Positions 53,958 to 64,000 of a DNA stretch of 64,000 bases are shown here, one piece after another; position 1 is the stretch's first letter; each line of letters begins with the position of its first letter. This DNA is from Camillea tinctor. Taxonomy: Eukaryota; Ascomycota; Sordariomycetes; Xylariales; Xylariaceae. The notes under the pieces are model-generated. The model ran no database searches, was not told the DNA's origin, and worked only from the letters and a program-made list of their open reading frames with translations. The DNA lies in NCBI GenBank assembly GCA_022578605.1, contig MU394072.1:496001-560000 (forward strand). Reading direction: 5' to 3'. Made by a program: the position numbers and the translations under genes.

Positions 53958-54964
53958 TGCGAGAGGTGGTATTCGTTTAGTAGGAAACCGAAACCGAATA
54001 TACTTTTGTGAGTTAATACAGTTTGTATTGCCAGAAAAGGCAAGTATTTAAGTCGTGATTAGATTGTGGTGTTTGTAGATGTGAAAGTACGTAAGTTTCT
54101 GGTGTACTTAATTGAAACTTGGAGGGAGCTTCTACCTAAGTACTTAGTGCCCCTCACCTTGAAACCCTAGCCTAGGTAGGTATTGTAGGCATCGTTTGTG
54201 CCACGCGTTTCCCCATGCCCCACCTAGAAACCTTATCTAGGTATGTACCTGGCCACTAAGCAAGTAGCTACCCAGGCAGAAGTACCTACCCGAGCATCTG
54301 GAAGCAAAGGCGCCGGGGTATTAAGGCTATCAATGCAGCTTTATGCATGTGACGTTAGCTGCTAGGTTATGCTGAACTACCGACTGAAACAACTGAGGCT
54401 ACACCACGTACCGTAGGTGGTAGGTAGTACTTAGTGTGGTGTACATGTACTCCCTTCCTTCGTCATTAAACCGAACCTACAGCCAATAGGTACCTGTTTA
54501 CTTATATCCGGCTCAGTTGGTTATCGCTCATGTGCCCCAGGCAGCTCATAAGGGGCATAAGTTGTGAGAAATTTATTGATGGTGATGCAGAGACATCGGT
54601 ATTGGGGGGAGAAAGGGTGCCGGCTTTAATAAGGCTTAATGGGGCTACGTTAATGGGGCTACGATCGGAGATGTGGAGGTTGGAACATCCGTTGCGCTAC
54701 GTCACAGACGGCCGGATTGTCCTGCGACAGACTGGAGTTTATCAATTAGCGGAGTACTCAAGATGATCACTTCGGAGCCGAATTTCAAGACCTTTGTATT
54801 GATATATACCTTGTCTAACGGTCTGAACCTAGCCTCTTTCTATCATATATTCACGGCCTAAGAATAATAAACGCCTTTGCTTTCGCCCCAGTCTTCCACC
54901 TCCTGGTGTTTTTATACTCCTCATTTTCCCCCAGGGCAATAAAAATCAAGGCCAAGCTCGCTAA
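53958..54964. other. Intergenic region, no gene seen
   Basis: Promoter side of the RING gene. Dense in CCTAGGTA/TACCTA-type motifs between 54130 and 54500. Confidence 0.5.
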
Positions 54965-55294
54965 TCAGTAGTATTGCGATGCGTATTGTAGAGAGGATGG
55001 CCTATAGTATTGAGAATAGTGTTGCGGAGGTTGTAGGTTGTATTGCGGAAGATACTGGGGATGGTACTGTTGAGAATAATGCGGAAACGATTGACTATCT
55101 TGGTTGTCTCGACGCCGGTCACGGGCTTCTCAGTCCCAGTTAGCATATAAAAGTGAAAAACATGGAGGTTAAAATGACGAACCGCTATTCCATAACCGTG
55201 TAAGCCAAGCTGAAAGGACTGCTGCGGTGAGAATGGCAACGGGAGATATAAGGCTTCCTGCAGCTGATATAATTTGAGGGACAGAAGCAGACAT
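54965..55294 (-). CDS. Probable small membrane protein with Tyr/Gln-rich tail (two exons)
   Basis: Proposed exons are 55294-55183 and 55128-54965 with a 54-nt intron; product 91 residues. The first exon codes a likely single membrane span (about residues 7-32, IISAAGSLISPVAILTAAVL) after MSASVPQ. The intron has a CTAAC branch site 10 bases before its GAG acceptor and a weak GTTCGT donor, like one in the permease gene. The second exon continues as RDRRRDNQDSQS followed by a PQY/SQYY-rich tail ending in SQYY and a stop. The layout is signal-anchor, basic stop-transfer, then a low-complexity Tyr/Gln/Pro tail. It resembles small fungal membrane proteins with PxY-like tails, but no homologue is recognised. 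Not visible as one open frame. Confidence 0.4.
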
Positions 55295-57260
55295 GACTTC
55301 AAGATCGATAGCGTGGAGTATGTAAAAGTAAATTGATAACGTTAAATTGGACAAGACTTCTAAGCACGGAATGAAAAGAAATCAACATCTGGCAAAGTTT
55401 GTTATCTAGTTATATAACTCTATGGATTTCATCTATTTCTCAGATCTGAAAGCTACGACATCATAACATCCTGAACTTGGAGAGTCGCCGAATTTAGGAA
55501 TTAGACTAGTACGAGTGGCATAAGGTCAGAGTCATAACAGTGGGGGGGAGTAAATCGAAGGCATTGAGGCACTGATCAAAGGAGATTGAGCCTTGGGAGT
55601 AAGAATTTACGTCGTCAAATTAGCCTGCCATAGGCCAAATTCAGAGTAAGATGTGAGAACAGTCGTGTGGTATAAGACGGACGGTACTAGAGCGAAAACA
55701 GCAATCAGATGGAAGTGATGCGATGCACGGCTAAAAAGTGGAGAACGTTTCAAATGCCTAACCTGGAGTACAAGTCCCCGGCTACCCCAGTGGTTAAGAC
55801 TTCCGAATTCAGAGTCAAAAACCTACCTTACTAAAAGAATTTGAATACCTAATACGTGAACTATGTAAGCACTGAAAGTTTCCATGACCTTATCGGGATA
55901 CTAGACTGCCGGGTCGGTGCCAAAATCCAACCAATCGGGTGTCTCCTCCTTACACACAGACAACCGCCATCAACGCTACCTAAGTACGTACCTACCGGGT
56001 CTTTCCAACTTTCATAAGACAGACCAGCCGAATCCCCAACTTCCCGAATCGCATGATCAAAGACATAACAGGAAGATCTCTCAAGGATGAAGAAGAAGAA
56101 AAAACGTGCGCAGGGTCACACCAATGCTACAGTAGCATCGACAGAAGATTTTTTTTTCTTATCGACAACCTCGTCGCAGCGCCGACTCCTCGCTTTTACT
56201 TAGGTACCTACTTACTCCGTTTGCCGCCCCCAGCTGTGTTCTCGTACCTTGCCTTCACTTACACCCGTAGGTTACATATGTTATCAAATGACGGAATGTG
56301 CCAAAATCTTAAGTCAAGTAAGCAACCACGTGCAAAAATAAGATTCTCGGTGTATACAAACAAAAGGCCCCTATGAGATGAGCTAATAGAAAGATACCAA
56401 TAGCGCTCATAGGAATCGAACCTACACTTACTATTAAACTCGCCAAGTCTATGATGGCGGCAATCAAGGGGTTTCCATCACATACATAGACTTAACCTCC
56501 AAACCACGAGAGAACACGGTGGAAGGTAAACCGGAAAGGGGAATATGGTTTCTTTCAACTAAACTATTCGATGAATCTGCTTTAGTACCAAAATACCAGT
56601 CGATCAGACTCTATATATATATATAAACTAATCAAAAAGAGCAATATTCGAGTTAATTTGTATTTGTCAAATCAGACTTCAACCACGATTTAAAAGAATG
56701 TGATCAAGTTTCGAATAAACAGACCGGAGAGCTCGTGAGAGCTCCCCCTTTTTCCGGTGACCTTTTTTCTCATAGCGAATTGGATAGACCAGTCAGCATC
56801 TAGGTACTGAATGTGAACTACAGTCCCGGCAAACCGGGTCAGTATCTGCTCATCTCTGGTACCATATCGGATGATATCCAGCTCAGCCAACCCAACCTTT
56901 CTTCTCCAATGCCCCATATAAACGCACCCTCCTATTTGCCAAATCCGTGTAGATAAGGAGGCGAGGTAAGGGGCTGGTATCCATTCGCTCTTTCTTGGCA
57001 TCCCACAACCCTCTCGTCCCCGGGACTGGGTATTATCGCCGCGACACGCTATGTGCAGTGCTCGGGTCTTGCTGATGATAGTATAATCTCAAAAGACCCA
57101 TCTTACTGGTAGTAATCCCGACTCTCGTTCTCGGGTCACTGTCCGTCCGGTCACCCACCACTACTACGGCTTTCTTGCATCCGTAGACTGTAGCGCAGCG
57201 CAGTGTAGTGCAGTGTAGTATAGAATAAGCATCACTCAACATCTTCCCCCCTCCCCCATC
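55295..57260. other. Intergenic region, 2 kb, no confident gene
   Basis: AT-rich. It contains a tRNA box-A-like stretch at about 55777-55800, a T-arm-like stretch on the minus strand (56406-56428), a long imperfect hairpin (56447-56491) and a TA microsatellite (56612-56625). No cloverleaf could be completed. The small frame at 56690-57001 (-) is not convincing. Confidence 0.4.
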
Positions 57261-58415
57261 TTAACCCGCGCTCATCCCCCTCGCCGTGCCCGACCGCAAC
57301 CTCTCGAACTCGGCGACGAAGAGCTCCGGCTTCTGCCAGCCGCCGTACAGGGACAAGCCGTTGACGATGACCGTCGGCACGGCGTCGACCCGCAGCCGGG
57401 CCCGCACCTCGTCGGACAGCACGTCGATGGCGGCGCCCCAGTCCTCGCTCTCGAGCACCCTGCGGATGTCGGGCGGGGCGAAGGCCTTGACGCCCGCGCC
57501 CACGGCGGCGCCGACCTCGGCCAGGAAGCCGCGGTCCGAGACGTCGCGGTCGTGCTCGAAGTAGCCCTTGAAGAGGGCGTCGAGGAGGCGCATCTGCAGG
57601 GCCGGCCCGCGGCACGGCTGCGCGGTCCTGGCCGACTTCGCGCGCGGCGGCGTGCCCGCTCGCGGCGCCCGCGAGACGAACTCGGTGCTCGGCCGCGTGC
57701 TGGGCGTGCGCTCCAGCGCGTACCGCAGCAGCTTGTGCGAGTCGCGCGTGTTGCCCGTGCGCCCACCCCAGCTGAAATTGATGCCGAGCGACGACCCGAG
57801 CCGGGTCCACGTCTCGAAGAGGTTGCTCTGCCCCCCGTGCGTGTGCAGGTAGTATGGGACTTTGTCGTGGGCTGGAAATGGAAATATTGTGACATCAGTA
57901 AGCGATACAATCACCGAGGCCCCGGTGGATTGGGGGAGTGTAAGTTTGTGTTAGGTATAGGACAAATAATAAGGGGAATAAATCGGTAGGTTGTGTTGCG
58001 CTCACTTGAGGATAGCAAGTTATAAGTCAGGATGTTTCCACATCTCTCACTGAAGCCTGCCCGATTATCCTAACTCAACCCACTGATACGCCTGTGATGG
58101 ATTATGACAAAACAGCAAAGACTCACCACTTCGCATGCTAGCTGGATATAGAACTAGAGGCGAACATACTAATTCGAATGTCGCGTCTGGGTGCCGTGCT
58201 TTATGGGTTTCTATGGCTAGATTGAGGTGCTTCATGCCGATATAACAGTGAGGACAAATGGTGTCGATTATTAGCTCGATAGTGAAATGTGTGGTTGTCC
58301 CTGATCCTGGGCTTCCCGACTTTCTACGGGACTCTCTTCCTTCTCTGAAGTCGTCGTCTATCTCGATGGATCCGTCTTCGCTCGAGCTGAGTAGGTCGTG
58401 TATACTCGACGACAT
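57261..58415 (-). CDS. DsbA/FrnE-like thioredoxin-fold oxidoreductase
   Basis: Member of the DSBA-like family (FrnE/2-hydroxychromene-2-carboxylate isomerase branch), probably a cytosolic disulphide or glutathione-linked enzyme. Exons 58415-58127 and 57871-57261 give 299 residues; the intron is 255 nt, long for this genome. Landmarks are IELIIDTICPHCYIGMKHL with active site C54-P-H-C57, then INFSWGGRTGNTRDSHKLLRYA (the family's helical-domain hallmark), LDALFKGYFEHDRDVSDRGFLAEVG, VRARLRVDAVPTVIVNGLSLYGGWQ (cis-Pro at VPT) and PELFVAEFERL. An N-terminal Ser/acidic extension (about 1-40) and an Arg/Pro-rich insert after LERTPSTRPS are additions. The second exon is very GC-rich, so long false frames run on the other strand and frames. 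Family call firm. Confidence 0.88.
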
Positions 58416-61400
58416 GGTATTATCCTGACTTTCTCTTTCTTTTTTCTTCTTCTTCCGTTGTAATTTCCTTTATGAGATAATTAGTTATTACCAAGTTTTG
58501 ATGGATCTATTCATTGGTGTGTATAAATAGAATAGAAAGGAGTTAAGAAAGTAGCGGGAGTTCTTAGAGAGAGAAAGGGGGACCCACAGAGTGAGGCTAA
58601 CTTTAGAAGATCGCGAACGATTCATCTAGTACCAAACCTTCCAGAATTAATTGTCTGAGATATATATTTATCCTTTTTTCCTTACAGCAAAGATGCCAGC
58701 AAGAAGACAGGTAAACGTTACCTATCACCCCACGCTCGCAACCCACCCCCCTTTGAGGGTAAGTATGCAAGTTCCATGAGGATTGTTCAGTAATCATATA
58801 ATCACACAACACCACGACACCATAAAACTTTTTTCTTTTTCTTTTGCCCTCCCTCGCTCTACTCACTTAAAGCATGTTATTTGGTGACATGTGCAAGTGG
58901 GAACCTAAGCGGTTCTAAAAAAAAAATCAATTAAAACGATACCGCCTTTCGCCCCTCTCCCCTCTCCACTCATCTTTTCCTCCCTTCGTTCCGTTATCCT
59001 TTTCTCCTAGCTTAGCTGCTACCCGCCGAGAAGTGACGTATATCTTTTTTTCTTCTCTTTCAAATCTGTGACATGGTTTAATCAGTAGGTAAGGTAAGCT
59101 AGAGTAGTATACGATACTACCACACCAGATCAGACGACCCTGGCAGAAAGCGGGAAGCCCATCCTTAAAAGGATGGGTACCCGGCAGATTGGCCTGGCCT
59201 TGCCTTGCCTTGCCTTACCTTAGCCTTTGACTTATTCGACAGAGAGATCCCTGCCGAAAAGTCGACGCGGCACAGCAGCAGCAAGAAGAAGAAAAAATAA
59301 CAAAAGTTACAAATATATATTTTGTAAGACGTGGTTTTTAATCAATTTCAAACATACTTGGTTGTTGCTTTGTTATCAGCGGCCAAGTGAGGGAGAAACG
59401 GCAACTATTCTCTTTAACATAATACTGATTACTTATTGTAAATTTGTAAGTCGAGAACATGCATATTGATGCACGAGTCAAGGACCGAAACTGGTATAGA
59501 CGGATGATTAAGCTTTAACCCGTTTCCATTCCTTCGTCTCCCTTTAGTCTATCTAATCTACGTAGTATTGGGTTAATATACTGGAGATAGGCGGGATTAT
59601 GTACATAAACTCTTTCCCCCGGTTTACCTGACCTGGTTAGGAGAGGATTTCATGACATATGATCTATCTAACGCAACTAGTGTAGTGAAATTGCTAGTAT
59701 ACAGGGTGCTCTTCAGTTCCACATGGTAAGGCGGGTCAACTTACATTTTTTTTAATTAACATTAACATAGGTTACCTCCTTGTTAAATGTTAAGTAGGTT
59801 AAGTCAGTATACCTCTTTAACTTCTGTTACCAACCAATCAGATATCATAATCCGACTCTTTGCTTGGGTCATACACCTTAATCTGCATAACATCTTATTT
59901 CGTGATCCCAGATAACTTCTTTTTTCTCTCGGTCAAAAGATCATTGCACAAATGTATGTCAATATGTACGTGAATACTAATCAAGTTTATGTATTACTAT
60001 TCAATCGTCCCTTTTTTTTACTCCACAGGGCCGTAGTTGAGCTAGTCACGAGGCGTGGAACCCAGCCTAGACACACCAGCTATAGTATAGTATTACCAGG
60101 CTTGACCAGGGGGAGGAGGTTCATTTTCCCTCAACTTTTTTTTAACCCATCTACATAACCTTAGCTCCCCCCCCCCTCTCTCCCTCCCCACCAAAGCCGT
60201 GTTGCATGTGCATGCAAGTATACATACTAGGTATGCTATCCTTCGATGATCACAAATCATTAAAAAAAAAGCAAAGAGTAAAGTAAGAAAAGAAGACAAA
60301 TCGTAAAACTTACGTGCATACGTATGTGCGTATGTGTGCAGGTTCTTTTCTCCTCTATCTATCTATATCCGTCACCTTCTCCCTTACTTTCTCATACGCG
60401 TATGTCTAGGTTATCTAGTTATCTATATATACCCCCCTCCCCTCCTCCCCAAAACTCTCCAAATGTCAGCATACACAGAGAATACCATTACCATCCATGT
60501 CTAAACTATACTCCTCAACACTACACACACATAACCTACTTAAAAAAACATAGCTTATTACGAATCTCTCTTCATTTACTTACCTAGTAAGCCTTAAAGT
60601 GGGGAAGAAGGTGAACTGAAACCTCTCCCCCCCCTTTTTCTTTCCCCTCTCCCGCATCATTCTCTAGGGTCAGCTGAATACCTATGCACCATAACCAAAA
60701 AAGGGGGAGAGAAAGAAAAAAAGGCTACTAGTTTTCTAGTGTATTCCTCCCTCCCATTTATAAGATACTACTACTACTTACCTTCCAAACGCCCCCTATT
60801 TTAGCTCAAAGGCTTCCATATGCACGTCTCCGTCTTCATCCCTGTCTTGTCCTTTCGTTCTCGCTGCTTAGGATATACATATACACACGCCCCCCACAAT
60901 ACCTCACCGGCAAATCATATCCTTACCTGGGTCCTGATATATTCAGCTGCCGCCAAGGAACGTAGTGACATGTATCACCCATTATCCGGGAAAAATAATC
61001 TATAAGGAAAACAACCATTATCAGAATCTCACAATCACTTGAAACCCAAGACATGTTTCCGCTCGGGGAAAAATAACCAGTCAATTCATGAACCTTTTTT
61101 TTCCTATCCTACTTTTTTTTTATCACCCGTAATTCGCCCCAAACCAAAGCGCGGACGAGAAGAAGCAGGCAATCGCTATGATATCCTCTACTTTACAACA
61201 TCAAAGGAGAAGAGAGCATCCTAAACCCAATAAACCCACTTGTGGCTTTGCCTAACTGTTTCTTTGTCCTTTTTCTTCTCCGATCTTTCCCTTGTGGTCT
61301 CCCGCTGTAACCAGGAAAGCAAAGAAATCCGTTCATGCGTGCGCTGTGCTGTAGAATCGAGCCCTAAAACCAATCAAACGCCAGATCCATCCCAAGTCTA

Positions 61401-61895
61401 TCCTTCTCGTATGATCTCTCTTAGTATCATCAAGGCCACCGAGCCCAACCAGTCTAGGACATATAGGAAAATTGCGCGAAACGTATCGAATCTAGACACC
61501 CAGCCTCGCATGAGTACATCAATCGAGGATCTGCCGTCTAGACTCTGTATTATAAGATCCACCAGTGAGGCTCGGTCCATACCGTGGTCTGTATTAATTT
61601 TGGTTTTCTGTAAGAGATCATGTTCCGAGTGGGGCAAATGTGCAATGCAGCACAGTCAAATCCAGAACCATATTCTTCGTAATAACGCCGTGCTATACCC
61701 CACCTCAGCTTTGTGGAATAAACGCGGAAACCGTGCCGTAGGGTATTGAGCCTCCCGTAACCGAGCGAAAAATGAGCGGAACAAAAGAAATCCATCCATC
61801 GGCTTCGTAGCAAAGCTATCACTTTAGAAGAAAAGTGAGTTGGGCTGACCATACGGCCAGTTTCCGAAACCAGAAGTGAGATACGGCGACCCATC
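58416..61895. other. Intergenic region, 3.5 kb, no gene seen
   Basis: Between the DsbA-like gene and the 3' end of the zinc-finger gene. It contains the 20-bp near-palindrome CCCATCCTTAAAAGGATGGG (59158-59177), a CCTTG repeat (59197-59222), and C-rich and T-rich runs. Frames are short and low-complexity. The stretch 60300-61890 may include a long 3' UTR of the zinc-finger gene. Confidence 0.5.
59158..59222. repeat. 9-bp stem hairpin followed by CCTTG tandem repeat
   Basis: CCCATCCTT and AAGGATGGG flank two bases at 59158-59177. From 59197 a CCTTG pentamer is repeated four times. Confidence 0.75.
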
Positions 61896-63360
<1,465 letters not shown>

Positions 63361-64000
63361 ATTGCGAAGATCAAAATAGATAAGATTCGGTGATGCTCTG
63401 ACGCTTTGGTCAAGCGTTCATGCAAAAAATCGAGGGTAGGAAAATGGTCTCACAACACCGGGATAGTACTAGGGGAAATCTATCTCGGGGACACGTTAGC
63501 AACGAGATTCACAAGATAAACTTAGGTGTTTCTTTCTTCTTTTCTTTCCAGTGTGCACCCAGTAATATGCCAGCGCATGATTTCAAGATATTTCACGTGC
63601 CACTAGATGCAGCACAGATGGCGGTGAGAAAGTCGACCGCCTCTGGCTTGACGCATAATAAGGCACCAAGTCCCAATACTCGGTTAGGCATAGAGGCAGG
63701 AATAATGGCCCTGCATGCAGTTCAGACTTACCGTAACAAGTTTCACCGTAGTGGCAGACAATATGCCGTGATAGATACCGCAGAACCCACACGTTGCAAA
63801 TTGTGGGGTTGCCGACTCGTTCAATACCAGCACCGGAAGCCCTTTACGACCAGCTTGATACTTCAGGCCGACTTCTTTAGTTATCGGATGCGCGGACGGG
63901 TTCGTACCGAAACACCACGTTGGGGTCAAAACAATGGCTTAATATACCGGCACCAGTAACGCGTGACTGACAGCTCGATTACGTCGAACTTATAGTTAAA
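63361..64000. other. Upstream region of the zinc-finger gene
   Basis: The region lies 5' of the gene on the minus strand. A 179-codon plus-strand frame (63420-63959) crosses it, but it has no recognisable domain and opposes the likely promoter or leader, so it is not called. The window ends here. Confidence 0.45.

Noticed and set aside
57232..57910. Two long Arg/Ala/Ser-rich minus-strand frames overlapping the DsbA-like second exon
   Set aside because: Alternate-frame shadows; only the third frame (57261-57871) carries the family motifs.
63420..63959. 179-codon plus-strand frame at the right end
   Set aside because: No domain, and it lies over the likely promoter of the zinc-finger gene; kept only as a note.

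Overview
This window is nuclear DNA from a filamentous ascomycete (Pezizomycotina, probably Sordariomycetes-like). The evidence is short GT..AG introns with CTAAC-type branch sites, long intergenic spacers rich in purine/pyrimidine tracts and microsatellites, and typical filamentous-fungal proteins: an AcuK/Ert1-type gluconeogenesis regulator, an ExgD-type GH5 glucanase, FMP52 and DHA2 drug-transporter families. No operons, rRNA, CRISPR or intact transposon were seen. Exon structures were worked out by hand from reading frame, splice signals and family expectation.

Layout: (1-14.4 kb) the 5' part of a branched-chain aminotransferase running off the left edge (-), FMP52 (+), an aminoglycoside-phosphotransferase-like kinase (-), a fungal hypothetical protein (-), riboflavin kinase (+) and the acuK-like Zn2Cys6/PAS regulator (-). 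(14.4-24 kb) A 9.5-kb stretch with no recognisable gene, dense in microsatellites and small tandem repeats. (24-35 kb) A housekeeping block: membrane glucan 1,3-beta-glucosidase (-) divergent from the branched-chain ketoacid dehydrogenase E1-beta gene (+), then F-actin capping protein alpha (+), cytochrome b5 (+) and TFIIE-beta (+). (35.9-39.7 kb) A single 1259-codon reading frame (-) that fuses an SbcD/Mre11-type nuclease to an SbcC/Rad50-type ATPase. (40-48 kb) A DHA2 drug:H+ transporter (-), a monocarboxylate-permease-like transporter (+) and a decayed thioredoxin gene (-). (50-64 kb) A Cys-rich GPI-anchored-type surface protein (+), a small mitochondrial protein (+), a RING-type E3 ligase (-), a probable small two-exon membrane protein (-), a DsbA/FrnE-like oxidoreductase (-) and a four-finger C2H2 transcription factor (-).

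The most unusual item is the fused nuclease-ATPase at 35884-39663. All five phosphoesterase motifs and all the ATPase motifs (Walker A, signature, Walker B, H-loop) are intact. The coiled coil is short and lacks the CxxC zinc hook; a hydrophobic segment sits at its apex. In cells and phages these two activities are normally separate subunits (Mre11 + Rad50, SbcD + SbcC, T4 gp47 + gp46), so a one-chain version in a fungus deserves attention.

The genes are not an obvious pathway cluster. Two belong to branched-chain amino acid catabolism (the aminotransferase at the left edge and E1-beta at 26.8 kb), but they are 26 kb apart with unrelated genes between.
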